From the NCBI RefSeq assembly GCF_021606685.1, contig NZ_WKCB01000002.1, positions 1 to 64,000 on the forward strand: a stretch of DNA of 64,000 nucleotides. Reading direction: 5' to 3'. This document shows, piece by piece, positions 45,581 to 56,008 of the stretch; position 1 is the stretch's first letter, and every line of letters begins with the position of its first letter. A model generated the notes under the pieces. It made no database searches, was not told where the DNA came from, and saw only the letters and a list, made by a program, of their open reading frames with translations. The translations under genes and the position numbers were made by a program. Source of the stretch: Pseudomonas syringae. GTDB taxonomy: Bacteria > Pseudomonadota > Gammaproteobacteria > Pseudomonadales > Pseudomonadaceae.

Positions 45581-46018
45581 GCAGCCCCAGTTAGTGGCTG
45601 GGGCGCTAGTTCAAAAGACGCAATCGACCTGCGAGCCGATCGTACCGCCGGCCACGTCATCACGCAAGATTGAGCGATGGCCAATATCCCTCTTTTTCTG
45701 TAGCTGTTCTGTTGCCAATCAATGCTGCAAAAGCTTGAAATGGATCTCACCTCAATACTGGAAAGTTGACAACCGTTGGTCACACCTTTGAGTGGGGAGT
45801 TGTATAGGATCTTCCCTGTTCTGCGTTTGTCGCTTTTGAGTGGGCTGGGTATGCGCGCGAATTCTGGACCAACCGCCACGGGCTAGTAATCCGTGCCGGA
45901 TTCATGCGGAAGGACCATTAGCCCAGCCACCTCAAAAGACGCAATCGACCTGCGTCCAAAGGCTCACGTGTTCCGGTAAGTGCGCTGGAGGTAAGGCCCA
46001 ACTCCAGGAGGGCCGAGT
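45581..46018. other. Intergenic region with direct and inverted repeats
   Basis: The sequence TCAAAAGACGCAATCGACCT is present twice in the same direction (45611 and 45932; 23 identical bases, 321 bp apart). An inverted, imperfect form lies at 45830-45850 (CGCTTTTGAGTGGGCTGGG). The 45830-45954 segment thus has terminal inverted repeats enclosing a smaller hairpin (GCCACGG...CCGTGCC near 45876-45897). The section around 45690-45810 is AT-richer than the genes. No coding frame of note was seen before 46019. It may be a small non-autonomous element or a structured RNA. Confidence 0.5.
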
Positions 46019-46117
46019 ATGTCTAAGTTTGCACGACGTACGTGGGACCTCGTAGTGAATGCCCTGCGTGTTTATCACGTATGGGTATTCCTGCGGGACA
46101 GCTTCGACGACCTGTAA
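46019..46117 (+). CDS. Small 32-residue ORF, unknown function
   Basis: ATG at 46019 has AGGAGG exactly 7 bp upstream, the strongest ribosome binding site in this region. It opens a 32-codon frame beginning MSKFARRTWDL and ending FLRDSFDDL. The product has a basic N-terminus, a hydrophobic/aromatic middle (VVNALRVYHVWVFL) and an acidic end, so it could form an amphipathic or membrane-associated helix. A terminator begins about 14 bp after the stop. I do not recognise a family. It could be a real small protein, a leader peptide or a toxin-like peptide; a chance ORF in a small RNA gene is also possible. Confidence 0.5.
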   Translation: MSKFARRTWDLVVNALRVYHVWVFLRDSFDDL

Positions 46118-46131
46118 GGTCTGAGAGGTGG

Positions 46132-46163
46132 GGCCGCCTCTGCTTAAACCGAGGCGGCCTTTT
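46132..46163 (+). terminator. Terminator after the 32-codon ORF
   Basis: GGCCGCCTC pairs with GAGGCGGCC around an A/T-rich loop and is followed by TTTT. It lies between the small ORF and the 3' end of the convergent chemoreceptor gene and could serve both. Confidence 0.88.
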
Positions 46164-46169
46164 GGTTGC

Positions 46170-48089
46170 TTAAACCCGGAAATGACTGACCATCTGCTGC
46201 AACTGGCTACCCAGTCGCGCCAGTTCAACACTCGACTTGGCGGTTTCGTCACTCGCCGTGGCGGTCTGTTCCGACACATCACGCACGTTGACGATGCTAC
46301 GGCTGATCTCTTCGGCCACGGCGCTCTGCTGTTCGGCGGCAGCGGCGATCTGCTGGTTCATCGACTGGATGTTCGACACCGTACGGGTGATGTTTTCCAG
46401 CGACACACCGGCCTTGCGCGTCAGCTCCACACTGCTGTCGGTAAGGCTGCGGCTGTTGTTCATCACAGTGGCCACTTGTTGGGTACCGTTCTGCAAACCG
46501 GCGACCAGGCCTTCGATCTCTTCGGTGGATTTTTGTGTGCGTTGGGCCAGTCCACGCACTTCGTCGGCGACCACGGCAAAGCCACGACCGGCTTCACCGG
46601 CACGTGCGGCTTCGATCGCGGCGTTGAGCGCCAGCAGGTTGGTCTGTTCGGCCACGGCCTTGATCACGTCCATCACGCTGCCGATTTTGTTGCTCTCTTG
46701 TTGCAGGTGCGTCATGGCGTCGGTGGAACGTGCCACTTCGGCAGCCAGGCGTTCGATCTGCGCGATCGCCTCGGCGACAACCTTGTCGCCTTCGCGCGCT
46801 TGGCCGTCGGCGTCGGAGGCTGCCCGGGACGCCTGCTCGGCGTTGCGCGCGACTTCCTGCACGGTGGCGGTCATTTCGTGCATGGCGGTGGCGACCTGGT
46901 CGGTCTCGATCTTCTGGCTGTTGACGCCGGCGCTGGTCTGCTCGGTAACGGCCGACAGTTCTTCAGCGGCGCTGGCGATCTGGGTCACGCCGTCACGGAT
47001 ACCGCTGATCAGTTCACGCAGGGTGGTGCCCATGCGCTGGATGCCTTGCTGCAATACGCCCAGCTCGTCGCGACGGGTAACTTGAATGTTGTGGCTCAGG
47101 TCGCCGGAAGCGATGCGCTCCACCACGGCCAGGGTTTCCTGCAGCGGGCGGGTGATCTGACGGGTGATGACCAGTGCGGCGATGATGCCGACCAGCAGTG
47201 CCAGCAGCGTGCTGATCAGTTGCAGGCTACGGGCCTGGGCGCTTTCGGCGTCGCGGCGATCGAGCTGGATGTCGTAGAGCTTGTCGCTGATGGTAACGAT
47301 ATCCGCGCCCTGGGTGGTCATTTCGGCACGGGCGGCAACGATGTTGGCATTGGCTGCCTTGTAGTTCTGCACGGCCGTGCGATAGGCGCCGAGGGCGGTT
47401 TCCAGTGAGGTCAACGCGCTCTGCTGGCTGGCGCCGAATGCGGCGCTGAGGTCTTTCAAGCCGGCGATGGCTTTTTCGATCTGTGCCGCGGCGCGGGCTT
47501 CGGTGTCCGGGCTGACGTTACCGGTGTAGCCGCGCACTTCGTAGCGGGCCAGTTGGAACTGCATCTTGGCGTCTGCCACGGCCTGGAACTGCGCAAGGTG
47601 CTCCGGGCTGTCAGGCATTTGCTTCACGCTGGTTTCCAGTGCATCGATCTGCGCGTTGGCGGTATCCGCCTTGTCGCCCATCACTTGGCGAGAAGCGTTG
47701 CCGTTACGGTAGGCCTCGCGCATTTTATTCAGCGACTGCTGGTAGGCGGTGATGATGGCTTTCTGCTCGTTGAGCAGCTTGAGGTTTTCCGGGCTCTTGA
47801 AGGTGTCCAGGAGTTTCTGTTGCTTGGCAGCGAAGGCATCCAGGTTGGTTTGCACATTCTGCGCCACGGCTTCGTCGCCATTGGCCAGCATGTATTGCAG
47901 GCGCACGATCCGCAGCTTGGTCAACGAGGCATTGAGCTGGGTAATGTCGCTCATCCAGTTGCTGCGGTCGATCAAGCCGCCCAGGCTGGTCCAGCCGGTG
48001 AGGGCCAGGATCGAAGTGAGGACCAGTACCAGGCCAAAGCCCAGGCCCAGTTTGAGGTTGACGCTGATGTTACCGAACCAGCTATTCAT
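46170..48089 (-). CDS. Methyl-accepting chemotaxis protein with HBM-type sensor
   Basis: This is a membrane chemoreceptor. The 639-residue protein has a first membrane helix (about 11-33), a periplasmic helical bimodular (HBM)-like sensor of about 250 residues, a second membrane helix (near 286-306), HAMP, and the signalling domain with the hairpin tip [19 protein letters not shown]. The HBM size suggests recognition of organic acids or aromatic acids, as in P. putida McpS/PcaY; the ligand cannot be read here. No C-terminal CheR-binding pentapeptide is seen. GGAG lies 7 bp before the ATG. Confidence 0.92.
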   Translation of the reverse strand: MNSWFGNISVNLKLGLGFGLVLVLTSILALTGWTSLGGLIDRSNWMSDITQLNASLTKLRIVRLQYMLANGDEAVAQNVQTNLDAFAAKQQKLLDTFKSPENLKLLNEQKAIITAYQQSLNKMREAYRNGNASRQVMGDKADTANAQIDALETSVKQMPDSPEHLAQFQAVADAKMQFQLARYEVRGYTGNVSPDTEARAAAQIEKAIAGLKDLSAAFGASQQSALTSLETALGAYRTAVQNYKAANANIVAARAEMTTQGADIVTISDKLYDIQLDRRDAESAQARSLQLISTLLALLVGIIAALVITRQITRPLQETLAVVERIASGDLSHNIQVTRRDELGVLQQGIQRMGTTLRELISGIRDGVTQIASAAEELSAVTEQTSAGVNSQKIETDQVATAMHEMTATVQEVARNAEQASRAASDADGQAREGDKVVAEAIAQIERLAAEVARSTDAMTHLQQESNKIGSVMDVIKAVAEQTNLLALNAAIEAARAGEAGRGFAVVADEVRGLAQRTQKSTEEIEGLVAGLQNGTQQVATVMNNSRSLTDSSVELTRKAGVSLENITRTVSNIQSMNQQIAAAAEQQSAVAEEISRSIVNVRDVSEQTATASDETAKSSVELARLGSQLQQMVSHFRV

Positions 48090-48376
48090 CGAATGCTCCG
48101 CAAAAGGTGATGTCTGTCTGCTGGACGGTGTTGTTGTTTGAGCCAGCCAATATGTGTAGGGCTGTATCGGCGGCTGTGGTCGGTTCTGAAATACTTTTAT
48201 TGCGGATGCGACGAAGGGTCGCCATAGCGGTGCAGCAATCCTGTTCCTGCCAGCTTGCGCGGGCGGGGAGGGGGCTCATCATGGACCGGTCTTGTGTGCT
48301 AGTCTGCTGGCCCTTTTAGTTCTGGGCGGTGCGGGAAACCGGTGTTTCCAGCGCTGCCCTACAGCGGAGCCTCTTC

Positions 48377-48994
48377 ATGTCCGACGTTAATCTGTCCACC
48401 GACGAAACCCGCGTCAGCTACGGTATCGGCCGTCAGTTGGGCGACCAACTGCGCGACAACCCGCCACCGGGCGTAAGCCTGGACGCGATCCTGGCTGGCC
48501 TGACCGACGCCTTCGCCGGCAAGCCAAGCCGTGTTGATCAAGAGCAAATGGCCGCGAGCTTCAAGGTCATCCGCGAAATCATGCAAGCCGAAGCAGCCGC
48601 CAAGGCTGAAGCAGCGGCTGGCGCTGGCCTGGCGTTCCTGGCTGAAAACGCCAAGCGTGATGGCATCACCACCCTGGCTTCCGGCCTGCAATTTGAAGTG
48701 TTGACCGCAGGTACCGGCGCCAAGCCGACCCGTGAAGACCAAGTGCGTACTCACTACCACGGCACCCTGATCGACGGCACTGTGTTCGACAGCTCCTACG
48801 AGCGCGGCCAGCCTGCAGAATTCCCGGTTGGCGGCGTGATCGCCGGCTGGACCGAAGCCCTGCAACTGATGAATGCCGGCAGCAAATGGCGCCTGTACGT
48901 GCCGAGCGAACTGGCTTACGGCGCTCAAGGCGTTGGCAGCATCCCGCCGCACAGCGTTCTGGTATTCGACGTCGAGCTGCTCGACGTTCTGTAA
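48377..48994 (+). CDS. fklB: FKBP-type peptidyl-prolyl isomerase (FklB)
   Basis: The 205-residue protein has the N-terminal helical dimerisation domain (SYGIGRQLGDQLRDNPPPGVSLDAILAGLTDAF) and a C-terminal FKBP domain with active-site motifs VRTHYHGTLIDGTVFDSSY, VIAGWTEALQLM and IPPHSVLVFDVELLDVL. It catalyses Xaa-Pro isomerisation; length and layout match E. coli FklB (206). There is no signal peptide, so it is likely cytosolic. The ATG at 48377 follows CGGAGCC. A REPIN follows. Confidence 0.93.
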   Translation: MSDVNLSTDETRVSYGIGRQLGDQLRDNPPPGVSLDAILAGLTDAFAGKPSRVDQEQMAASFKVIREIMQAEAAAKAEAAAGAGLAFLAENAKRDGITTLASGLQFEVLTAGTGAKPTREDQVRTHYHGTLIDGTVFDSSYERGQPAEFPVGGVIAGWTEALQLMNAGSKWRLYVPSELAYGAQGVGSIPPHSVLVFDVELLDVL

Positions 48995-49021
48995 GACCTG
49001 CTGACTGTGGATGCTGGGCTT

Positions 49022-49110
49022 GTGTAGGAGCGGGCTTGCTCGCGAAGGCGCTGGATCAGTCAGCTTATCTGTCGCTGACACTGCGCTTTCGCGAGCAAGC
49101 CCGCTCCCAC
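49022..49110. repeat. REPIN, GAGCGGGCTTGCTCGCGA type
   Basis: Inverted REP pair between the convergent fklB and small iron-linked genes; the left arm is a GTAGGAGCGGGC variant. Confidence 0.87.
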
Positions 49111-49144
49111 ATAGGGCCCACATCCACAGGTTTTGCGGGTAGTT

Positions 49145-49402
49145 TCATGGATGGAACTTGCCATTCAGCTCCGTCGCCGGGCGCAACGCTCGGGCATAGC
49201 AGAACAGAAACAAGTTACGCACCACTTCTTTCAGCACTCCGGGTTCACTCGAACTCAGGCCGTTTACGTCCAGGTCGCCCTGGTCCTGCAACTCATTCAG
49301 CGCTTCTTCTTCCAGCACTGCACAGACTTCGCCGGTTTCCCGATGCAGGATCCGCAGGTAAGGGTGTGGGCGGTCCAGCCAGGCATCTATCAAATAAGTC
49401 AT
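49145..49402 (-). CDS. Small conserved protein (PA4570-like), Fur-linked
   Basis: The 85-residue product (starting MTYLIDAWLDRPHPYLRI) lacks a signal peptide or membrane segment. From gene order next to fklB, ispB and rplU it matches the place of PA4570 in P. aeruginosa, an uncharacterised gene that I recall as iron-responsive. AAGGAG precedes the ATG by 8 bp. A Fur-box-like palindrome lies 26-44 bp upstream. Function unknown. Confidence 0.8.
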   Translation of the reverse strand: MTYLIDAWLDRPHPYLRILHRETGEVCAVLEEEALNELQDQGDLDVNGLSSSEPGVLKEVVRNLFLFCYARALRPATELNGKFHP

Positions 49403-49427
49403 GGTTGTTCTCCTTGATAAGTTTCAA

Positions 49428-49446
49428 TGAGAATAATTCTTATTCG
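49428..49446. promoter_or_regulatory. Fur box candidate
   Basis: TGAGAATAATTCTTATTCG contains the overlapping GAGAATAATTCTTATTC dyad that resembles the 19-bp Fur consensus GATAATGATAATCATTATC. It lies 26 bp before the start of the 85-residue gene, at a normal promoter distance. Confidence 0.7.
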
Positions 49447-49561
49447 TGGAATAGCAAGTGCCTATTGGCAGTTTCCTGGTTTTTCTGTGTGGATATTGAG
49501 ATGGGTCAGCGAGGAGGGCAAAACGCCATCCCGCGGCGGGCGCGGGATGGAAACAGCAGAT

Positions 49562-49903
49562 TCAGACTTTTCGCACAAACTCGGACTTGAGTTTCATCGG
49601 GCCGATACCGTCGATCTTGCAATCGATATCGTGGTCGCCGTCGCACAGGCGGATGTTCTTGACCTTGGTGCCGACCTTGACCACCAGGGAGGTGCCCTTG
49701 ACCTTGAGGTCCTTGATCACGGTGATGGTGTCACCGTCCTGCAGGACATTGCCTACAGAATCTTTTTTCACGGGGTCATCGCTGGCCGCTTGGGCCTCGC
49801 CATTGGCGGACCACTCATGGGCGCATTCCGGGCAGATCAGCTGGGCGCCGTCTTCGTAGGTGTATTCGGAATTGCATTTTGGGCAGGGTGGCAACGTGCT
49901 CAC
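49562..49903 (-). CDS. yjdM: YjdM/PhnA-family zinc-ribbon protein
   Basis: The 113-residue product has an N-terminal zinc ribbon ([15 protein letters not shown] and [10 protein letters not shown]) and a C-terminal PhnA-like domain ([45 protein letters not shown]). Its biochemical role is not settled despite the old PhnA (alkylphosphonate) name. It starts with GTG at 49903, 6 bp after AAGGAG. Confidence 0.92.
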   Translation of the reverse strand: MSTLPPCPKCNSEYTYEDGAQLICPECAHEWSANGEAQAASDDPVKKDSVGNVLQDGDTITVIKDLKVKGTSLVVKVGTKVKNIRLCDGDHDIDCKIDGIGPMKLKSEFVRKV

Positions 49904-49997
49904 TAAAGCTCCTTGAGAGTCAGGATGGCTAAAAGTCGCACATTATATAGGGTTTTGTGGCGAAAGCGGGGCGGCGAGTGGGTAATGGGGTCTAAAT

Positions 49998-50085
49998 GTG
50001 AGAGGGGGCTTGCCCCCGATGGCGGTGTGCCAGTCTATACAGAGGCTGGCTGATCTACCGCTATCGGGGGCAAGCCCCCTCCCAC
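49998..50085. repeat. REPIN, GGGGGCTTGCCCCCGA type
   Basis: Inverted REP pair between yjdM and the ispB 3' end; the left arm carries a GTGAGAGGGGGC variant. Confidence 0.87.
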
Positions 50086-50110
50086 ATGGGTCTGTATTTG
50101 CAGGTCTGAC

Positions 50111-51079
50111 TTAGTGCGTACGCGCGACCGCAAACTCACTCAGCTCAACCAGGGCGTCCCGGTATTCGCTGGCCGGCAGTGCTTCAAGGCACTGGATTGC
50201 ACGGGCCACGTAGTCACGGGCCAGTTGCGCGGTGTAGTCCAGCGAGCCCGAGGCTTCCACGGCAGCGCGGATGCTTTCCAGGTCTTCGATACCGCCTTTC
50301 TGGATCGCCTTACGCACCAGGGCGGCCTGTTCCGGCGTGCCTTCGCGCATGGTGTAGATCAGCGGCAAGGTCGGTTTGCCTTCGGCCAGGTCGTCACCCA
50401 CGTTCTTGCCCAGGGTCTCGGCATCGCCACGGTAGTCGAGCAGGTCGTCTACCAGCTGGAACGCCACGCCCAGGTGGTCGCCAAAGGTGCGCAGCGCTTC
50501 GGCCTGTTCGGCGGTCGCGCCACACAAGGCGGCAGCACTGTGGGTGGAGGCTTCGAAGAGCATCGCGGTCTTGCCGCGAATCACTTCCATGTAGGTTTCT
50601 TCGGTGGTGCTGGCATCGCGGACTTTCGACAGCTGCAACACTTCGCCTTCGGCGATGATGCGCGTGGCCTGTGAAAGAATCTTCATCACCGGCATCGAGC
50701 CCAGCTCGACCATCATTTCGAACGAGCGCGAGTAGAGGAAATCGCCGACCAGTACGCTTGGGGCGTTGCCCCACATTGCATTGGCGGTTTCGCGGCCACG
50801 GCGCATGCCGGACATGTCGACCACGTCGTCATGCAGCAGGGTGGCGGTATGCAGGAATTCGATAGTGGCGGCCAGCAGGCGCAGGTCATCGCCTTCGCGG
50901 CCCAGGGCCTTGCCGCACAGCAACACTAATAAAGGACGCAGGCGTTTGCCGCCCGCCGACGTAATATAGTCGCCAATTTTGGAGACCAGCGGCACTTTAG
51001 AAGTCAGCTGCTTCTTGATGATGCCGTCGACGGCGCTAAAATCGTCCGCGACCGCGCGGTAGAAAGCTTGGGGTTGCAT
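50111..51079 (-). CDS. ispB: Octaprenyl/polyprenyl diphosphate synthase
   Basis: IspB builds the polyprenyl tail of ubiquinone from isopentenyl diphosphate. The 322-residue protein has both aspartate-rich motifs: LLHDDVVD (Asp84, Asp85, Asp88) and QLVDDLLDY near residue 210. GGKRLRPLLVLL near 43-55 is also typical. The chain length made (probably C45 in Pseudomonas, UQ-9) cannot be read exactly from the sequence. It is divergent from rplU-rpmA, as in other gammaproteobacteria. Confidence 0.96.
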   Translation of the reverse strand: MQPQAFYRAVADDFSAVDGIIKKQLTSKVPLVSKIGDYITSAGGKRLRPLLVLLCGKALGREGDDLRLLAATIEFLHTATLLHDDVVDMSGMRRGRETANAMWGNAPSVLVGDFLYSRSFEMMVELGSMPVMKILSQATRIIAEGEVLQLSKVRDASTTEETYMEVIRGKTAMLFEASTHSAAALCGATAEQAEALRTFGDHLGVAFQLVDDLLDYRGDAETLGKNVGDDLAEGKPTLPLIYTMREGTPEQAALVRKAIQKGGIEDLESIRAAVEASGSLDYTAQLARDYVARAIQCLEALPASEYRDALVELSEFAVARTH

Positions 51080-51158
51080 CAGCGACAGTCGCTCCAGAAG
51101 GGTTGCGCGGCATGCTAGGACCCTGACCCCCGGGTGTCAAGGCGCGATAGACGGGCTA

Positions 51159-51187
51159 TTGCAACGCTCCGTTGGCTTGCGTACAAT
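51159..51187 (+). promoter_or_regulatory. Sigma-70 promoter of rplU-rpmA
   Basis: TTGCAA (51159-51164) and TACAAT (51182-51187) are separated by exactly 17 bp. It predicts a leader of about 125 nt before rplU, long enough to hold a regulatory RNA structure. This is the best -35/-10 pair in the window. Confidence 0.82.
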
Positions 51188-51318
51188 CGCGCACCCTGAA
51201 CTTCCTGGGCAGCACCTGCCTTACGCAATTGCATTCGGGACGTCCATCCCATGCAGCCATGCCAGCCAATACCTCTTCTTATAAAGCGCTGGGTGAGCAG
51301 GATTATCGGAGAAATACC

Positions 51319-51633
51319 ATGTCGTACGCAGTAATTGTTACTGGTGGCAAGCAATACAAAGTCGCCCCAGGTGAATACCTGAAGATCGAAAAACTGGAAG
51401 TCGCTACCGGCGAATCCGTTACTTTTGATCGCGTTCTGTTGGTCGCCAATGGCGATGACGTGAACATCGGCGCTCCAGTTGTTGCTGGCGCTACCGTTGT
51501 GGCTGAAGTGATCTCCCAAGGTCGTCACGATAAAGTCCGCATCATCAAGTTCCGTCGTCGTAAGCACCACATGAAGCGTATGGGCCACCGCCAGTGGTAC
51601 ACCGAGATCAAAATCACCGGTATTCAGGCTTAA
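51319..51633 (+). CDS. rplU: 50S ribosomal protein L21
   Basis: The 104-residue protein matches bacterial L21 along its length ([39 protein letters not shown] near the C-terminus). GGAG lies 8 bp before the ATG. rpmA follows after 34 bp. Confidence 0.98.
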   Translation: MSYAVIVTGGKQYKVAPGEYLKIEKLEVATGESVTFDRVLLVANGDDVNIGAPVVAGATVVAEVISQGRHDKVRIIKFRRRKHHMKRMGHRQWYTEIKITGIQA

Positions 51634-51667
51634 TTTCAGCCTAATTCCTCACTAGGAGAATTGACTC

Positions 51668-51925
51668 ATGGCACACAAAAAAGCTGGTGGTAGTACCCGT
51701 AACGGTCGCGATTCAGAAGCTAAACGCCTTGGCGTGAAGATGTATGGCGGCCAGAAAATCATTCCGGGCAACATCATCGTGCGTCAGCGCGGCACCCAAT
51801 TCCACGCCGGTTACGGTGTTGGCATGGGTAAAGATCACACCCTCTTCGCTAAAATCGAAGGCGTGATCAAGTTTGAAGTAAAAGGCGCGTTCAACCGCCG
51901 TTACGTGAGCGTTGTCGCCGCTTAA
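51668..51925 (+). CDS. rpmA: 50S ribosomal protein L27
   Basis: The 85-residue protein starts [21 protein letters not shown] after the Met, the extended N-terminus that reaches the peptidyl-transferase centre, and contains [15 protein letters not shown] lies upstream. It is cotranscribed with rplU and ends at a terminator. Confidence 0.98.
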   Translation: MAHKKAGGSTRNGRDSEAKRLGVKMYGGQKIIPGNIIVRQRGTQFHAGYGVGMGKDHTLFAKIEGVIKFEVKGAFNRRYVSVVAA

Positions 51926-51940
51926 TTGCGCGATCGCTGG

Positions 51941-51970
51941 AAAAGCCCTGTCTCGCGACGGGGCTTTTTC
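51941..51970 (+). terminator. Terminator after rpmA
   Basis: AAAAGCCC...GGGCTTTT hairpin (one mismatch near the loop) followed by T-rich sequence, 15 bp after the rpmA stop. Confidence 0.87.
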
Positions 51971-52088
51971 GTTTGTGGGGTGAGTCTCTTGCAAAGCTGT
52001 TTGTGATGGGCTCCAGCGCTGGATTTGCAGGTGCTGATAGAGGTCTCTACGCTCATTTTTGCAAGAGTCTTATGTCTTGGTTTCTTAA

Positions 52089-53342
<1,254 letters not shown>

Positions 53343-53360
53343 TTCGTTGCGATAAACTTG

Positions 53361-53389
53361 AACGCCGCTCCTTATAGAGCGGCGTTTTA
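53361..53389 (+). terminator. Terminator after obg
   Basis: AACGCCGCTC pairs with GAGCGGCGTT around a 6-nt loop and is followed by TTAG. Confidence 0.85.
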
Positions 53390-53453
53390 GTATCCGGGTT
53401 TAACGTTATGGGCGGCGCTGGGTCGCGCGGCCCTCACTCTAAGGTTGAAGATG

Positions 53454-54572
53454 ATGCGGAGCAAAGTGACAGGTGCGCAGCGCTGGGTCGTGAAGATCGG
53501 AAGTGCGCTGCTGACGGCGGATGGCAAGGGGCTGGATCGTGCGGCCATGAGCGTCTGGGTCGAGCAGATGGTGGCCTTGCATGAGGCCGGTGTCGAGTTG
53601 GTGCTGGTGTCGTCCGGGGCGGTTGCCGCCGGGATGAGCCGCCTCGGCTGGACCGCGCGACCCAGCGCGATGCACGAGCTGCAAGCCGCCGCCGCCATCG
53701 GCCAGATGGGCCTGGTGCAAGCCTGGGAATCCAGCTTTGCCGAGCATGGCCGCCACACGGCGCAGATCCTGCTGACCCACGACGACCTGTCCGACCGCAA
53801 GCGCTACCTCAACGCCCGCAGCACCTTGCGTGCGCTGGTGGAGCTCAAGGTGATCCCGGTGATCAATGAGAACGACACGGTGGTCACCGATGAAATCCGC
53901 TTCGGCGACAACGACACCCTGGCCGCGCTGGTGGCCAACCTGGTGGAAGCCGACCTGCTGGTGATCCTCACCGACCGCGACGGCATGTTCGACGCCGATC
54001 CGCGCAACAACCCCGATGCCCAGCTGATCTACGAAGCGCGCGCCGATGACCCGGCGCTGGACGCCGTGGCCGGCAGCGTCGGCGGCGCGCTGGGCCGTGG
54101 CGGCATGCAGACCAAACTGCGCGCTGCACGCCTGGCCGCACGTTCCGGCGCGCACACTATCATCGTCGGCGGGCGCCTGGAGCGCGTGCTGGACCGTCTC
54201 AAGGCCGGTGAGCGCATGGGTACGCTGCTGTCGCCGGAACGCGGCATGCTGGCGGCACGCAAGCAGTGGCTGGCCGGGCATTTGCAAACCCGTGGCACCC
54301 TGGTGCTGGATGATGGCGCGGTGTCGGCGCTGTCCCAAGGCAACAAGAGCTTGCTGCCGGTGGGCGTCAAGTTGGTACAGGGCAGCTTCCGCCGTGGCGA
54401 GATGGTGGTGTGCGTGGCGCCGGACGGTCGTGAGATCGCCCGTGGCCTGGCCAACTACAGCGCCTTGGAAGCACAGAAAATTATTGGACAATCGTCTGAC
54501 GCGATTGTCGGACTCTTGGGTTACATGGCCGAACCGGAACTGGTTCACCGCGATAACCTGATCCTGGTCTAA
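53454..54572 (+). CDS. proB: Glutamate 5-kinase
   Basis: ProB phosphorylates glutamate in the first step of proline synthesis. The ATG at 53454 gives the usual Pseudomonas length of 372 and starts [24 protein letters not shown] 53451 or TTG 53445 would add a few residues. AAGG lies 9 bp upstream. The amino acid kinase domain ([55 protein letters not shown]) is followed by a PUA RNA-binding-like domain ([25 protein letters not shown]). Confidence 0.97.
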   Translation: MRSKVTGAQRWVVKIGSALLTADGKGLDRAAMSVWVEQMVALHEAGVELVLVSSGAVAAGMSRLGWTARPSAMHELQAAAAIGQMGLVQAWESSFAEHGRHTAQILLTHDDLSDRKRYLNARSTLRALVELKVIPVINENDTVVTDEIRFGDNDTLAALVANLVEADLLVILTDRDGMFDADPRNNPDAQLIYEARADDPALDAVAGSVGGALGRGGMQTKLRAARLAARSGAHTIIVGGRLERVLDRLKAGERMGTLLSPERGMLAARKQWLAGHLQTRGTLVLDDGAVSALSQGNKSLLPVGVKLVQGSFRRGEMVVCVAPDGREIARGLANYSALEAQKIIGQSSDAIVGLLGYMAEPELVHRDNLILV

Positions 54573-54588
54573 CCAAAAGGAATACACA

Positions 54589-55053
54589 ATGCGTGTGATG
54601 AAGGGATTGCTCGGCCTGCTGCTGGCCATGCCGCTGCTGGCGTCCGCCGAAGAGATTGGCCAGGTGTCGACGGTGTTCAAGTTCGTCGGCCCCAACGACC
54701 GCATTGTGGTCGAAGCGTTTGATGACCCCAAGGTCGACGGCGTAACGTGCTACCTGTCGCGTGCCAAGACCGGCGGCGTCAAAGGTGGCCTGGGGCTGGC
54801 CGAAGACCGTGCCGAAGCCTCGATTGCCTGCCGTCAGGTCGGGCCGATTCGCTTCAAGGGCGACCTCAAGGATGGCGACGAAGTGTTCAAGGAGCGCACC
54901 TCGCTGGTGTTCAAGACCATGCAGGTGGTGCGTTTCCTCGACAAGAAGCGCAATACCCTGGTGTACCTGGTCTACAGCGACCGTCTGATCGAAGGCAGCC
55001 CGCAGAACGCGGTCACGGCCATCCCGATTTTGCCTTGGCCTACCGCTCAGTAA
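54589..55053 (+). CDS. creA: CreA-family exported protein
   Basis: The 154-residue product has a signal peptide ([16 protein letters not shown], cleavage near ASAEE) and the CreA domain ([44 protein letters not shown]). CreA is periplasmic and of unknown function. It follows proB by 16 bp and may be cotranscribed with it. AAAGG lies 8 bp before the ATG. Confidence 0.9.
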   Translation: MRVMKGLLGLLLAMPLLASAEEIGQVSTVFKFVGPNDRIVVEAFDDPKVDGVTCYLSRAKTGGVKGGLGLAEDRAEASIACRQVGPIRFKGDLKDGDEVFKERTSLVFKTMQVVRFLDKKRNTLVYLVYSDRLIEGSPQNAVTAIPILPWPTAQ

Positions 55054-55154
55054 TCCGCAGGCGGGTTTTGTAATCGGCGTCTATGATTGCAGGCTTGCGG
55101 GTTGTAATCTCGAAACGCCGCTTTGCCAAGAACATCGGATACCTGGAGTTCGTC

Positions 55155-55637
55155 ATGAGTGCTTTCCACGACCTGAAACTCAAAGCTTTGGACGGACAAG
55201 AGCTGCCGCTGGCGCCCTTCAAGGGGCAAGTCGTGCTGGTGGTCAACGTGGCCTCCAAATGTGGCTTGACCCCGCAATACGCCGCGCTGGAAAACCTCTA
55301 CCAGCAGTACAAGGATCAGGGTTTTACCGTGCTTGGCCTGCCGTGCAATCAGTTTGCGGGCCAGGAGCCGGGCACTGAGGAAGAGATCCGCGAGTTTTGT
55401 AGCCTGAACTATGGGGTCACATTCCCGCTGGGCAGCAAACTCGAAGTGAACGGCCCTGACCGTCATCAGCTGTACCGCCTGCTGGCGGGTGAGGGCGCCG
55501 AGTTTCCAGGGGATATCACCTGGAATTTCGAGAAGTTCCTGCTCGGCAAGGATGGGCGAGTGCTCGCTCGCTTCTCGCCGCGCACCCCACCCGATGACCC
55601 GAGCATCGTCCAGGCCATCGAAAAAGCCCTGAGCTAA
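55155..55637 (+). CDS. Glutathione peroxidase (BtuE-like)
   Basis: The 160-residue protein is a cysteine-type glutathione peroxidase of the BtuE/GPx family that reduces hydroperoxides. The catalytic tetrad is visible as Cys36 (NVASKCGLTPQY), Gln in LGLPCNQFAGQEPG, Trp/Asn in ITWNFEKFLL. The ATG at 55155 is preceded by CTGGAG; the frame is open upstream but the family start fits here. Thioredoxin may be the true reductant, as for many bacterial members. Confidence 0.94.
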   Translation: MSAFHDLKLKALDGQELPLAPFKGQVVLVVNVASKCGLTPQYAALENLYQQYKDQGFTVLGLPCNQFAGQEPGTEEEIREFCSLNYGVTFPLGSKLEVNGPDRHQLYRLLAGEGAEFPGDITWNFEKFLLGKDGRVLARFSPRTPPDDPSIVQAIEKALS

Positions 55638-56008
55638 CTAACCCTCAAGGCGTGTGGCCAACGAGCTTTCTGTGGCGAGCGGGCTTGCCCGCGTTGGGCT
55701 GCGCAGCAGCCCCCTCTAATATCGCCGCTTTCTTTCAGATAGAAACGCAATGCCTCTGGGGCTGCTTCGCAGCCCAACGCGGGCAAGCCCGCTCGCCACA
55801 GAAGCCTACTTGCCACAGAAGCCCGCTCTCCACAGAAAGCTCGCTGGTCAAAGAAGCCCGCTTGGCACACGAGCGTGCTCAGCGAAGATGGGTTGCGGTT
55901 CAGTTTCGCGACTTTTACCCCTTAATCACCCAGATCAATAGTGCTATCCAGCGCGGCGCACCAGCCATATTATCCGCATCATAAACCCCTCTCATGTGGA
56001 GTGCTCCC
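55638..56008. other. Intergenic region with a REPIN and degenerate REP remnants
   Basis: The gap between the peroxidase and old yellow enzyme genes has a REPIN (55672-55799) and decayed half-copies of the same type to about 55870 (GCCACAGAAGCCCGCTC and similar). About 140 bp of plain promoter DNA follow. No gene seen. Confidence 0.7.
55672..55799. repeat. REPIN, GTGGCGAGCGGGCTTGCCCG type
   Basis: Inverted REP pair with GGGCTGC/GCAGCCC inner stems, in the same class as those near mmsB, antC and the triplication. Confidence 0.87.
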
